Under the pieces are notes generated by a model. It had not been told where the DNA came from and did no database searches. It worked only from the letters and a program-made list of their open reading frames with translations. From positions 1-22,481 of the forward strand of contig CBDULX010000023.1 of NCBI GenBank assembly GCA_965368175.1: a DNA stretch of 22,481 nucleotides, given 5' to 3'. The position numbers were made by a program, and so were the translations under genes. This document shows positions 6,368 through 14,627 of this stretch, piece by piece (position 1 is the stretch's first letter; the number at the start of each line of letters is the position of its first letter). This DNA comes from CBDULX01 sp965368175 (GTDB taxonomy: Bacteria; Pseudomonadota; Gammaproteobacteria; SZUA-229).

Positions 6368-7919
6368 ACTGATCGGATTTTGCTGGAGAATAACCACCTC
6401 CTCCTGGGGTTTTAATGGTCAAACGATCACCAGCTTTAAGCTGCAAAGACACCTTGCCCGGCAGTTTCTCACCATTAAGTTCATTTTCACCACACTGACC
6501 AGAATCAGCATCACCCACTGCCCAGGGTGCATGCCGCCGACGTTCAGTGAGCAATGTGACCTGGGTAGGGTAAAGAAACTCATATTCCCGGATTAATCCA
6601 TCGCCACCCCGATGCTGTCCATCGCCTCCAGAACCTCGGCGTATCCCATAACGATTGACCCTCAGTGGATATAGCATTTCCAGTACTTCTACTGGTGTGT
6701 TCAGAGTATTGGTCATATGGGTTTGTACACCACTTAAACCCTCACTCAACCGATTCCCCCCCATGCCACCGCCGATGGTTTCATAATAATCCCAGGCAGC
6801 ATGCCCCTGGCTGGCAACAGACCCCATGGCTAAATTATTCATACTGCCATGACTGGCAGCAGGGATTTTATCCGGCGCCGCTTTTGCCAGCGCACCCATG
6901 ATCACATCCACTATTCGGGTGCTCGTTTCCACGTTACCCGCAGCCACTGCCGCAGGACGACTGGCGTTCACCAGGCATGCTTGTGGTGCTATCAGGGTGA
7001 TCGGTCTGAAACTACCGGCACAGGCGGGTGTCTGCTCCGGCATTAAACAACGAAACACATAAAATACTGCGGCTGCGGCCACCGACAATGGGCAGTTGAT
7101 ATTTCCAGCCACCTGGTGGTCTGTGCCGGTAAAATCCACCACCACACCCTCATGGTTAATACTCAGACAGGCCCGAATCAGTATATCCTGATGCCCCTGC
7201 CCATCATCGTCCATCATGTCTTCAAAACAGTATTGTCCCCTGGGCAACTCAGCAAGGGCATCACGGGCCAGACGCTCGGCATAGTCATTCAGCACCAGTA
7301 ATGACTGGATATACTCTTGCCGCCCCATTTTTGATACCAGCTCCTGCAGGCGCAGCATACCCCGACGATTGGCGCTGATCTGCGCACTAAAATCGCCTAT
7401 GGATTCCACCGGATTTCGCATACTGGCGACCAGCTCTTCGAGAATATGGCCCTGAATATCATGATGACTGACGATTCGAGTGGGCGGAATCACCTGACCT
7501 TCTTCATGCAGATCACGTGAAACAGGCATTGAGCCGGGACTTTCAGCACCAATATCGGCATGGTGGGCACGATTGGCCAGGAAACCGGTCAATTCTCCAT
7601 CAATAAACACCGGCGCAATGACTGTGACATCGGGCAGGTGTGTGCCACCCAGATAGGGATCGTTGAGCATCACCATATCACCGTCCTGCCAGTCGATGCC
7701 TGAAACAATGTCACGCATGGCGTAGGCCATACTGCCCAGATGCACTGGAATATGGGCCGCCTGAGCACAGAGCTCCCCCTGAATATCAAACACCGCGCAG
7801 GAAAAATCCAGCCGATCCTTGATATTAGGGGAAAAGGCCACCCGTTTCAGCACGGCGCCCATTTCATCGCACACAGCTTCGATGCGGCTGGAAAATACAC
7901 TTAAAGCTATGCCATCCAT
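6357..7919 (-). CDS. hyuB: Hydantoinase B/oxoprolinase family protein (HyuB-like)
   Basis: Protein of 520 residues, full length for the HyuB family, the small subunit of ATP-dependent hydantoinase, 5-oxoprolinase and acetone-carboxylase-type enzymes. Family motifs run the whole length: DRLDFSCAVFD, HIPVHLGSM, LNDPYLGGTHLPDVTVIAP, NRAHHADIGAESPGSMP, DFTGTDHQVAGNINCPLSV, GGGMGGNRLSEGLSGVQTHMTNT and the terminal GGGGYSP. HyuB normally works with the ATP-binding HyuA subunit encoded next door, but no hyuA is present on either side. The substrate is therefore open: a hydantoin, 5-oxoproline or a related cyclic amide. No strong ribosome site is visible before the ATG at 7919. Its 3' end overlaps that of the convergent slp gene by 11 bases, and it diverges from the PuuD-like gene at 8064. 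Confidence 0.93.
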   Translation of the reverse strand: MDGIALSVFSSRIEAVCDEMGAVLKRVAFSPNIKDRLDFSCAVFDIQGELCAQAAHIPVHLGSMAYAMRDIVSGIDWQDGDMVMLNDPYLGGTHLPDVTVIAPVFIDGELTGFLANRAHHADIGAESPGSMPVSRDLHEEGQVIPPTRIVSHHDIQGHILEELVASMRNPVESIGDFSAQISANRRGMLRLQELVSKMGRQEYIQSLLVLNDYAERLARDALAELPRGQYCFEDMMDDDGQGHQDILIRACLSINHEGVVVDFTGTDHQVAGNINCPLSVAAAAVFYVFRCLMPEQTPACAGSFRPITLIAPQACLVNASRPAAVAAGNVETSTRIVDVIMGALAKAAPDKIPAASHGSMNNLAMGSVASQGHAAWDYYETIGGGMGGNRLSEGLSGVQTHMTNTLNTPVEVLEMLYPLRVNRYGIRRGSGGDGQHRGGDGLIREYEFLYPTQVTLLTERRRHAPWAVGDADSGQCGENELNGEKLPGKVSLQLKAGDRLTIKTPGGGGYSPAKSDQSIT

Positions 7920-8008
7920 ATGTTAGACGTCTGTATAAAGATAATTAATTTCTTTTGTAGAATCATTCTCCTCATTATTCACTTGAAAAATAATCCTGTC
8001 TAACATAT
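7918..8008. repeat. 11-bp perfect inverted repeat in the hyuB/puuD-like divergent region
   Basis: ATATGTTAGAC at 7918-7928 is repeated in inverted form as GTCTAACATAT at 7998-8008, with 69 bases between. The left arm covers the hyuB start codon; the right arm overlaps the candidate -10 of the divergent gene. It could be a paired operator with DNA looping or a chance match; the arms are too far apart for a local hairpin terminator. Confidence 0.6.
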
Positions 8009-8011
8009 CTT
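7983..8011 (+). promoter_or_regulatory. Candidate sigma70 promoter for the PuuD-like gene
   Basis: TTGAAA (7983-7988) is separated by 17 bases from TATCTT (8006-8011). Matches to consensus are five of six and four of six. The predicted start near 8018 leaves a leader of about 45 bases with TTAGGT as a weak ribosome site before the ATG at 8064. The -10 overlaps the right arm of the inverted repeat ending at 8008. Confidence 0.5.
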
Positions 8012-8063
8012 AATGCCCTACTAAAATAATCAAGTAACGTATAACCCCCTTTAGGTAATTAAA

Positions 8064-8675
8064 ATGAATCCATTAAAATCTATTACGGGTACAATTATTT
8101 CCGGCTTTGTGCTGGCAATTGTACTTATGTTTATTCTCGGTACGAGCGGCACAATCAACCCATGGGCAATCTGGGTCTGGTTCCATGTAATGGTCGGTAT
8201 CACCTGGATTGGCCTGCTGTACTACTTCAACTTCATACAGGTTCCTGGCGTTGGCAAGGCCCTGGCAGAAAAAGACAGCGGTGGCCCTGGTCCAGCGGCC
8301 ATAAATAAATACGTTGCACCACCGGCACTGCTGTGGTTCCGCTGGGCTGCAGTTGCCACCTGGCTCACAGGTGTACTGGCTCTGGAGGCTATGCACACTA
8401 CTCCAGGTTCTGGCTTCATTGCGGCCTTTACTTTCCAGGCTGGCTATCAGGTTATCGGTATGGGTGCATGGCTGGGTACTATCATGCTGCTAAATGTATG
8501 GGGTCTGATCTGGCCGAACCAGAAAAAAATTCTGGGCCTGGACGGTAAAGAGCATAGTCCAGAAGTCATTGCCAAAGCCAAGGTTGTGGCTCTGATGGCT
8601 TCTCGCACCAACACTCTGCTGTCTATCCCTATGTTGCTGGGTATGACTGGTCATATGCACGGTATGCCTTTCTAA
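8064..8675 (+). CDS. PuuD-like (Urate_ox_N) integral membrane protein
   Basis: Membrane protein of 203 residues resembling the N-terminal domain of urate hydroxylase PuuD (Urate_ox_N, formerly DUF989). It has about four to five helices, with conserved stretches WAIWVWFHVMVGITWIGLL, FNFIQVPGV, KYVAPPALLWFRWAA, GAWLGTIMLLNVWGLIWP and SRTNTLLSIPMLLGM. The conserved His in WFHVMVG and those in HMHG near the end are possible haem or metal ligands. True PuuD also carries a C-terminal cytochrome c domain; here the CxxCH motif is missing, so urate oxidation is not established and the usual database name may mislead. It diverges from hyuB, which also belongs to a family acting on cyclic amides; any shared pathway is speculation. 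A strong terminator follows at 8698-8728, so it is probably a single-gene unit. Confidence 0.82.
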   Translation: MNPLKSITGTIISGFVLAIVLMFILGTSGTINPWAIWVWFHVMVGITWIGLLYYFNFIQVPGVGKALAEKDSGGPGPAAINKYVAPPALLWFRWAAVATWLTGVLALEAMHTTPGSGFIAAFTFQAGYQVIGMGAWLGTIMLLNVWGLIWPNQKKILGLDGKEHSPEVIAKAKVVALMASRTNTLLSIPMLLGMTGHMHGMPF

Positions 8676-8697
8676 TCAAAGCAGGCAGATTGTGATC

Positions 8698-8728
8698 AAA
8701 AACGGTAGCTTCGGCTGCCGTTTTTTTT
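8698..8728 (+). terminator. Rho-independent terminator after the PuuD-like gene
   Basis: A nine-base-pair stem (AACGGTAGC, 8701-8709, with GCTGCCGTT, 8714-8722; one G-T pair) closes a stable TTCG tetraloop (8710-8713). It is preceded by A's and followed by a run of eight T's (8721-8728). It lies 23 bases after the stop codon. Confidence 0.95.
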
Positions 8729-8768
8729 GCCCCCAGATTGACTTTTTATCATTCCCTCCATTCACTGC

Positions 8769-8796
8769 TTCCTGTGCTATTCTCATAACATATAAT
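8769..8796 (+). promoter_or_regulatory. Candidate promoter for the binding-protein/kinase operon
   Basis: A perfect -10 hexamer TATAAT lies at 8791-8796, 71 bases before the ATG at 8868. The -35 region is poor (TTCCTG, 8769-8774, 16-base spacer), so an activator may be required. AGGGA at 8856-8860 is the ribosome site for the following gene. Nothing else is evident between the terminator at 8698-8728 and this site. Confidence 0.4.
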
Positions 8797-8867
8797 TTTT
8801 AACTCCAGATTTCCGGATCCTTTCTTTGTATTAATACGCAGCTAAAACCAAGCACAGGGAATTAGAA

Positions 8868-9713
8868 ATGCATTTCAGGCATCAGAAAGTCCTGCTTTTC
8901 ATTGGGTTTTGGCTATTTATGCTGGTTTCAATTCAACCCCAGGCTGAGTCTCAATCCCGTATTTACAGTATTGGAGTAGTACCACAGTTTGAAACAAGAC
9001 AAATACAGGCTATCTGGAAACCCATCATTTTAGAACTGGAACAGCTTACCGGTTTGAAATTTGACTTACAGGGTTCACCCGACATACCTGAATTTGAAAA
9101 AGAATTTCTTAGCGGTAAATTTGATTTTGCCTACATGAACCCTTACCACATCCTGATGGCCACCTCCTCTCAGGGCTACATACCTGTATTGCGAGATCAC
9201 AGCCGGCAATTACAGGGTGTGCTGGTGGTTCGCAAGGACAGCGGCATTCAGGATGTAAAAAAACTGGATGGAAAAATACTGGTCTTTCCTTCTCCCAATG
9301 CACTCGGTGCATCACTTTTGATGCGTGCTGATTTATCCGATAAATTCAACATCCAGATTCATCCGCGCTATGTCAAGACCCACGATTCAGTGTATCTAAA
9401 TGTCGTCCTGGGTCAGGCTTCAGCCGGTGGTGGTGTAATTAAATCACTCAACAAACAGCCCCCGCAGATATATGATGCTTTAAAGGTTATTTATAAAACA
9501 CGAGAAATTGCACCACACCCTTTCACAGTACATCCCAGAGTATCGAAAACAGATCGACAAAAAGTTTATAAGGCTTTTGTGGCCATGAGTAAATCTAAAA
9601 CGGGTAAAGCCAAACTTGCGAGAGTTCCGATTAAACAGCTGGGTCCTGCACAATTAACAGACTACCAGGCGCTGGCCAACATGAAACTTGAGCGTTTCTA
9701 CAACGCGGAATAA
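8868..9713 (+). CDS. PhnD-like periplasmic substrate-binding protein
   Basis: Periplasmic protein of 281 residues in the phosphate/phosphite/phosphonate (PhnD/TctC-like type 2) binding-protein family. A signal peptide (VLLFIGFWLFMLVSI, cleavage near residues 27-30) is followed by the family core: YSIGVVPQFETRQI, WKPIILELEQLTGLKFDL, FLSGKFDFAYMNPYHIL, VLVVRKDSGIQDVKKLDGK and FPSPNALGAS. The AGGGA at 8856-8860 supports the ATG at 8868. No permease or ATPase gene follows. Instead a hybrid histidine kinase starts four bases after the stop, which suggests that this protein presents a ligand to the kinase rather than to a transporter. PhnD-like domains serve that purpose in the known sensor TtrS, where the domain is fused to the kinase. 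The ligand cannot be inferred from sequence alone; phosphonate is only one possibility. Confidence 0.9.
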   Translation: MHFRHQKVLLFIGFWLFMLVSIQPQAESQSRIYSIGVVPQFETRQIQAIWKPIILELEQLTGLKFDLQGSPDIPEFEKEFLSGKFDFAYMNPYHILMATSSQGYIPVLRDHSRQLQGVLVVRKDSGIQDVKKLDGKILVFPSPNALGASLLMRADLSDKFNIQIHPRYVKTHDSVYLNVVLGQASAGGGVIKSLNKQPPQIYDALKVIYKTREIAPHPFTVHPRVSKTDRQKVYKAFVAMSKSKTGKAKLARVPIKQLGPAQLTDYQALANMKLERFYNAE

Positions 9714-9717
9714 AACC

Positions 9718-12378
9718 ATGGGTATACGCTTAAAACTGCTGCTTCCAATTGTGATTGGCTTCATATTTTTTAGTTTAGTTATTCATTTTTACTGGGCAGT
9801 TAAATACGAACAGGAAGAACTCCAGCACTTTAAACAAAGCCATCAGGCCATTTTAGTCAGCCTGGAACCCGAACTGGTTCGCGGCCTGCTGAGCGGTGAC
9901 ATTGCTGCCTTATATGCCTTCCTCGATCAACAGATGAAACTACAGATCGACATCTGGCATACACTGGAACTATATGATCCTGAGCACCAGAAACTCTACC
10001 CACTTTTACCATACCCTCCACTTGACGAAACAAAATATTTCTACCTAACACACTCGATCAACTACCTCGATGAAACATTGGGCACAATTTCACTGCGCCT
10101 GGACTGGAGCCATGAGCAGGAACTTATCAAACAACGTGTTCTTGAACTTGAACTACTAATATTTCTGATGTTGGCTCTAACCATTATTTTCAGCACCTTC
10201 TGGCAAAACTTACTCATTCGCAGACCACTACATTCACTCAAAAATGCGGCTGTTGAATTTGCTAATGGCAACGTCACTACACCATTACCTGCTGCTGGCA
10301 AGGACGAAATCGGTGAACTCACCAGGGCCTTTGACAGTATGCGTAATCAAATCAACGACTCCCAGTTAAGTCTCAGGCAAGCACTGGTAAACGCACAGGC
10401 AGCAACCCGGGCCAAGTCAGAGTTTCTTGCTAATATGAGTCATGAAATCCGTACACCCATGAATGGCGTTCTGGGTATGGCTCAACTACTGGCTGACACG
10501 CCATTAACTACTGAACAGCAGGAATATCTCGAAACAATTGAAAAATCGGGGCACTCTTTATTGCAAGTGATAAATCACATTCTCGACTTTTCAAAAATTG
10601 AAGCCAGTAAAATGTCACTGGAGCCTATTAATTTTGATCTGCAAGCCACGGCCTTTGAGTCCATTCAGCTGATGACCGGCCAGGCTATGGAAAAAAATCT
10701 GGAACTGCTTTTCAACTATGAACAAAATTGTCCTCATTACTTCATTGGTGATGCCGGCCGGTTACGACAGATACTGGTAAATTTACTGGGCAATGCCATA
10801 AAATTTACCGAGCAGGGGCATGTGCTTCTGGATATCAGCGCCAAAAGTATCGAGGCTGGACATGTTCAGATACTTATTAGAGTGATCGATACGGGAATAG
10901 GAATATCAGATGACCAGCACCACAAATTATTTGAGTCTTTTGCCCAGGCAGATGGCTCATCAACACGAAAATTTGGTGGCACTGGACTGGGCCTCAGTAT
11001 TTGTAAAAAACTCATCGAGCTGATGGACGGTGAAATTGGTTTTAACAGCGCACCCGGTCTAGGCTCCACTTTCTGGATCAAACTTGAGCTACCTGCCGGC
11101 AAAGCTCCAAAACAGCTCCCTCAGTCAGATTTGCATAATGTCCGCATTCTGGTTGTGGATGACAATAAAACAAATCTGCAAATCCTTAATAAACAACTCA
11201 ATGCTTTTGGCATGCAAACAACTCTTGCCAGTAATGCCAAAGATGCAATACAACTTATTAAGGATGCCCTACAGCAGAATGATAACTTTGACGTTGCCCT
11301 GTTTGACTACCTGATGCCTGAAATGGATGGCATAAAACTGGCTTATACTGTAAAAAATGAACTTGAATCATCCATGCCGCTTATTCTTTTAACCTCCGCG
11401 GGTCAGCGTGGCGACCTTCAAAAATTTTCGGATGCCGGTTTTAATGCCTATTTAAATAAACCAGTTCTAACCAATACCTTACGTAAGATTATTGCTGCTG
11501 CACTGGCGACTAAAGGTGCTTATGGAAAACTCATCACACAACATGACATTGCAGAATCTGAGCGTCTGCAGGCAACAAGCAAATATAAATTTAGTGGAAA
11601 AATCTTACTGGTCGAAGATGACATTATCAATCAAAAAGTAGCACAGGGTATACTCACCAATCTCGGCTTATATGTCGATATTGCCTATAATGGTAAACAG
11701 GCGTTACAGCTTAACAAGCAGAATGATTACAACTTAATTCTAATGGATTGCAGGATGCCGGTGATGGATGGCTATCAGGCAACGCGTGAGATCCGTAAGC
11801 ATGAAACAGAGCGCCATACTCCTGTCATTGCCCTCACCGCCAATGTTCAACAATCAGACCAGCAACGCTGCAAAGATTCAGGCATGGATGATTTTCTGGG
11901 AAAACCCTTTAGCCGTGAAGACCTGATCTCAATACTCGATACATGGATAAAACCTGTCGCTGATAATATATCTGCCCATAGCAATAAGGATACATCAACG
12001 TCTACAACACCAGACAAAGCCGACACCGATCAGACTGAAATAAAACCCGTTGACTTATCTGAACTCACCAGACTTAAAATCATGATGCAGGATAGTTTTG
12101 CGGATCTGATCGATGACTTTATTAAAGTTACAGAAGACAGACTACAGCAGATGGGACAGGACATTCAGGGCAAGCTGGATTTATTAGAGACCATTGCCCA
12201 CAGTATGAAGTCTAGTAGCGCCTATTTAGGGGCCCACACCCTGAGCGCACTGGCTGAACAGTTAGAGCAACAATGCAAAACAATCCCCCCTGAAGACCTG
12301 AAAATTCAAATAAATAATATTGAAAAGGAATTTGAAAGGGTCAGGCAGTCGCTGCTTGCTTTCCAGTCAGGCCACTAA
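9718..12378 (+). CDS. Hybrid sensor histidine kinase (HAMP-HisKA-HATPase-REC-REC-Hpt)
   Basis: Membrane-bound phosphorelay kinase of 886 residues. Helices at about 7-27 and 145-167 bracket a periplasmic sensor region of about 115 residues. A HAMP linker follows (about 165-220), then a HisKA domain with phospho-acceptor H242 in SHEIRTPMNG. The ATPase domain shows NLLGNAIKF, IDTGIGIS and GGTGLGLSI. Two receiver domains carry acceptors D530 (FDYLMPEMDG) and D677 (MDCRMPVMDG), both with the expected Lys (NKPV, GKPF). A C-terminal Hpt domain has H828 (AHSMKSSSAYLGA). All phosphotransfer residues are present, so a full BarA-like relay is possible. The ATG at 9718 has GGAA at 9707-9710, seven bases upstream; an in-frame TTG at 9688 lies inside the upstream gene. 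It is coupled to the PhnD-like gene by a four-base gap. No response regulator is next to it, so its target is elsewhere. Confidence 0.95.
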   Translation: MGIRLKLLLPIVIGFIFFSLVIHFYWAVKYEQEELQHFKQSHQAILVSLEPELVRGLLSGDIAALYAFLDQQMKLQIDIWHTLELYDPEHQKLYPLLPYPPLDETKYFYLTHSINYLDETLGTISLRLDWSHEQELIKQRVLELELLIFLMLALTIIFSTFWQNLLIRRPLHSLKNAAVEFANGNVTTPLPAAGKDEIGELTRAFDSMRNQINDSQLSLRQALVNAQAATRAKSEFLANMSHEIRTPMNGVLGMAQLLADTPLTTEQQEYLETIEKSGHSLLQVINHILDFSKIEASKMSLEPINFDLQATAFESIQLMTGQAMEKNLELLFNYEQNCPHYFIGDAGRLRQILVNLLGNAIKFTEQGHVLLDISAKSIEAGHVQILIRVIDTGIGISDDQHHKLFESFAQADGSSTRKFGGTGLGLSICKKLIELMDGEIGFNSAPGLGSTFWIKLELPAGKAPKQLPQSDLHNVRILVVDDNKTNLQILNKQLNAFGMQTTLASNAKDAIQLIKDALQQNDNFDVALFDYLMPEMDGIKLAYTVKNELESSMPLILLTSAGQRGDLQKFSDAGFNAYLNKPVLTNTLRKIIAAALATKGAYGKLITQHDIAESERLQATSKYKFSGKILLVEDDIINQKVAQGILTNLGLYVDIAYNGKQALQLNKQNDYNLILMDCRMPVMDGYQATREIRKHETERHTPVIALTANVQQSDQQRCKDSGMDDFLGKPFSREDLISILDTWIKPVADNISAHSNKDTSTSTTPDKADTDQTEIKPVDLSELTRLKIMMQDSFADLIDDFIKVTEDRLQQMGQDIQGKLDLLETIAHSMKSSSAYLGAHTLSALAEQLEQQCKTIPPEDLKIQINNIEKEFERVRQSLLAFQSGH

Positions 12379-12405
12379 TAGGTGATTTCTTTATAAACCG
12401 AATAT

Positions 12406-12433
12406 TTGATAAGTTGTGAATAAAGGGTATAAT
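12406..12433 (+). promoter_or_regulatory. Strong sigma70-type promoter upstream of argD
   Basis: TTGATA (12406-12411) and a perfect TATAAT (12428-12433) are separated by 16 bases. The predicted start is near 12440. I see only a half-match to an ArgR box (GTGAAT, just upstream of the -10), not a full palindrome, so arginine repression is not shown. Confidence 0.72.
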
Positions 12434-12444
12434 TTCTCGTTTCG

Positions 12445-12475
12445 CGGCGTCATTTGACTGCCGTTTTTGTTTTTT
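12445..12475 (+). terminator. Terminator-like hairpin in the argD leader
   Basis: CGGC-GTCA (12445-12452) pairs with TGAC-T-GCCG (12455-12463), an eight-pair stem with one bulged T and a two-base TT loop between the arms. It is followed by TTTTTGTTTTTT (12464-12475). It may end the kinase transcript. Because it lies just after the promoter at 12406-12433 it could also act on transcription entering argD. Confidence 0.6.
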
Positions 12476-12507
12476 AAGACCCCTATAAAATGGGGAGCGG
12501 AACGCCT

Positions 12508-13686
12508 ATGACCAGTTCTGAACACCTGATGACAACTTACAGCCCACTGCCCGTTTGTTTTGAACAGGGTGAAGGTGCGATATTACGCGATACCCAGGGC
12601 AATCAGTACCTTGATGCCCTGGCGGGTATTGCTGTAAGCGGATTGGGTCATGCCCATCCGGCCATTGTCGAAACCATCACTCGACAATCATCTAAACTGC
12701 TGCACACCTCTAATCTGTATTGCATCGAAAACCAGCAACAGCTGGCGGACAGCCTGTGTAGAATTTCCAGCATGGATAGAGTGTTTTTTTCCAATTCCGG
12801 TGCTGAGGCAAATGAAGCAGCGATTAAACTGGCCCGTCTGTATGGCCATCAGAACAATATCAAAAAGCCTTCGATTATCGTTACCGAAGGCAGCTTTCAC
12901 GGTCGCACCATGGCTACTCTAAGCGCCACCGGCAATCGCAAGGTACAGGCAGGCTTTGAGCCTCTGGTACAGGGATTCATCCGCGCACCCTACAATGACA
13001 TTAAAGCCATTCGTACCATCGCCAGCAATAGCACCGATGTCGTGGCCATCCTGGTGGAACCGGCCCAGGGTGAGGGTGGCGTCAATCTGCTTAACGATGA
13101 TTATCTGCCGCAATTACGCCAGATCTGTGATGAAAACAACTGGCTGCTTATGCTGGATGAAATCCAGACCGGTATGGGACGTACTGGCCAGTGGTTTGCA
13201 TTCCAGCACAGCGATATCCTGCCTGATGTGATGACCCTTGCCAAAGGTCTGGGAAATGGTATTCCCATTGGTGCCTGCCTGGCCAGCGGAAAAGCATCTG
13301 AAGTATTCCATCCAGGTAACCACGGATCCACTTTTGGCGGCAATCCTTTTTGCTGTGCAGTTGCACAAACGGTTATTGATACGATAGAACAGGACAATCT
13401 GGTACAACGCGCCGCCGAACTGGGCGAACTGATCATTGATGGTTTCATCATGCAGCTGGCCGATGTGAAAGGGGTTAAAGAAATTCGCAGCATGGGACTC
13501 ATGATCGGCATCGAACTGGATCGAGACTGTGCAGAACTGGTCCAGCAGGCGCTGAGTAAAGGTCTGCTCATCAATGTAACAGCGGGTAATGTGATCCGAC
13601 TGCTACCCCCTTTAATTTTGACCAATGACCAGGCTCAACAGATAATCGATATCGTCAGTGAGCTGGTTAAAGCTTACCTGAAGTAA
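12508..13686 (+). CDS. argD: Acetylornithine aminotransferase
   Basis: PLP-dependent class III aminotransferase of 392 residues that converts N-acetylglutamate semialdehyde to N-acetylornithine in arginine synthesis. Visible motifs are GIAVSGLGHAHP, FFSNSGAEANEAAIKLAR, SFHGRTMATLSATG, VEPAQGEGGV, LDEIQTGMGRTG, and TLAKGLGNGIPIGA with the PLP-binding lysine at 246, then HGSTFGGNPFCCAVA. I prefer the ATG at 12508, which has GGGGAGCGGA just ahead as ribosome site; an in-frame ATG at 12490 would add six residues but lacks such a site. Related enzymes (AstC, DapC, GabT) share these motifs. The argF gene 14 bases downstream makes ArgD the best call. A strong promoter and a hairpin precede it. Confidence 0.93.
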   Translation: MTSSEHLMTTYSPLPVCFEQGEGAILRDTQGNQYLDALAGIAVSGLGHAHPAIVETITRQSSKLLHTSNLYCIENQQQLADSLCRISSMDRVFFSNSGAEANEAAIKLARLYGHQNNIKKPSIIVTEGSFHGRTMATLSATGNRKVQAGFEPLVQGFIRAPYNDIKAIRTIASNSTDVVAILVEPAQGEGGVNLLNDDYLPQLRQICDENNWLLMLDEIQTGMGRTGQWFAFQHSDILPDVMTLAKGLGNGIPIGACLASGKASEVFHPGNHGSTFGGNPFCCAVAQTVIDTIEQDNLVQRAAELGELIIDGFIMQLADVKGVKEIRSMGLMIGIELDRDCAELVQQALSKGLLINVTAGNVIRLLPPLILTNDQAQQIIDIVSELVKAYLK

Positions 13687-13700
13687 GCCAGGAGACACCT

Positions 13701-14612
13701 ATGGCCATACGACATTTTTTAACTCTACTCGATTTGTCCTCGGATGAATTAAAGCAAACAATTCAACGCGCCATAGAGTTGAAATCCATACTTCGTGCCG
13801 GTGAAATATATGAGCCTTTAAAAAACAAGGTTCTGGCGATGATTTTTGAAAAATCATCCACCCGTACCCGGGTGTCTTTTGAGGCAGGCATGGTCCAGTT
13901 AGGCGGTCACGCCATGTTCCTGTCTCCCCGCGATACCCAACTGGGACGTGGCGAGCCTATTGAAGACACCGCACGTGTATTATCCAGCATGGCCGATATC
14001 GTCATGGTGCGCACCTTCGAACATGAAAAAATCCAGCTGTTTGCAGAATATTCCTCGGTGCCAGTGATCAATGGACTCACCGACTGGGTACACCCCTGCC
14101 AGCTGTTAGCTGATATGCAAACCTGGATAGAGCACCGAGGCGATATAACAGACCGCACAGTAACCTATGTCGGTGATGGCAATAATATGTGTCATTCCTA
14201 CATCAACGCTGCCCGCCAGCTTGATTTCAAGCTCAATATCGCCTGTCCCGAAGGTTATGAGCCAGATGCCACACTGGTGGCCAGTGCCTCCGACCGGGTC
14301 AGTATCATCCATGATCCTAAACAGGCCTGTAAAAACAGTGACCTGATCGTCACTGACGTTTGGGCCAGCATGGGTCAGGAAGAAGAACAAAAAGAACGAG
14401 AAAAAGCCTTTGCCCCGTTTCAGGTCAATACATCACTGATGAGGCTGGCCAAAGACGACGCCCTGTTCATGCATTGCCTGCCGGCACATAGAGAAGAAGA
14501 GGTGACCGCCGAAGTTATCGATGGGCCACAGAGCGTGGTCTGGGATGAAGCTGAAAATCGACTTCATGCCCAAAAGGCGTTACTGGAATTTCTATTGAAC
14601 GATCAGCACTGA
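13701..14612 (+). CDS. argF: Ornithine carbamoyltransferase
   Basis: Enzyme of 303 residues that joins ornithine and carbamoyl phosphate to give citrulline in the cytoplasm. The carbamoyl-phosphate site SSTRTR is at residues 52-57, HPCQ at 131-134, and the ornithine-binding region shows DVWASMGQEEE and FMHCLPAHREEEV. Length and motifs are those of an intact enzyme. An excellent AGGAG site (13690-13694) lies six bases before the ATG. The gene follows argD by 14 bases, giving an argDF operon for two steps of arginine synthesis that are separated by ArgE or ArgJ action. The pair ends 15 bases before the convergent PilZ gene, and no strong terminator hairpin is visible in that gap. Confidence 0.97.
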   Translation: MAIRHFLTLLDLSSDELKQTIQRAIELKSILRAGEIYEPLKNKVLAMIFEKSSTRTRVSFEAGMVQLGGHAMFLSPRDTQLGRGEPIEDTARVLSSMADIVMVRTFEHEKIQLFAEYSSVPVINGLTDWVHPCQLLADMQTWIEHRGDITDRTVTYVGDGNNMCHSYINAARQLDFKLNIACPEGYEPDATLVASASDRVSIIHDPKQACKNSDLIVTDVWASMGQEEEQKEREKAFAPFQVNTSLMRLAKDDALFMHCLPAHREEEVTAEVIDGPQSVVWDEAENRLHAQKALLEFLLNDQH

Positions 14613-14627
14613 TGTTTTAGGGCACCT

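Noticed and set aside
8064..8675. Functional urate hydroxylase
   Set aside because: The cytochrome c domain with its CxxCH motif is absent and no other purine-breakdown gene except a distant-family hyuB is near, so only family likeness is claimed.
9688..9717. TTG start that would extend the histidine kinase by ten residues
   Set aside because: It lies inside the binding-protein gene, and the ATG at 9718 has a properly spaced GGAA and a normal membrane-helix start.
13101..13625. Minus-strand open frame of 174 codons inside argD
   Set aside because: Antisense shadow of a well-conserved aminotransferase; Ser/Pro/Ile-rich composition is what argD codons give in that frame.
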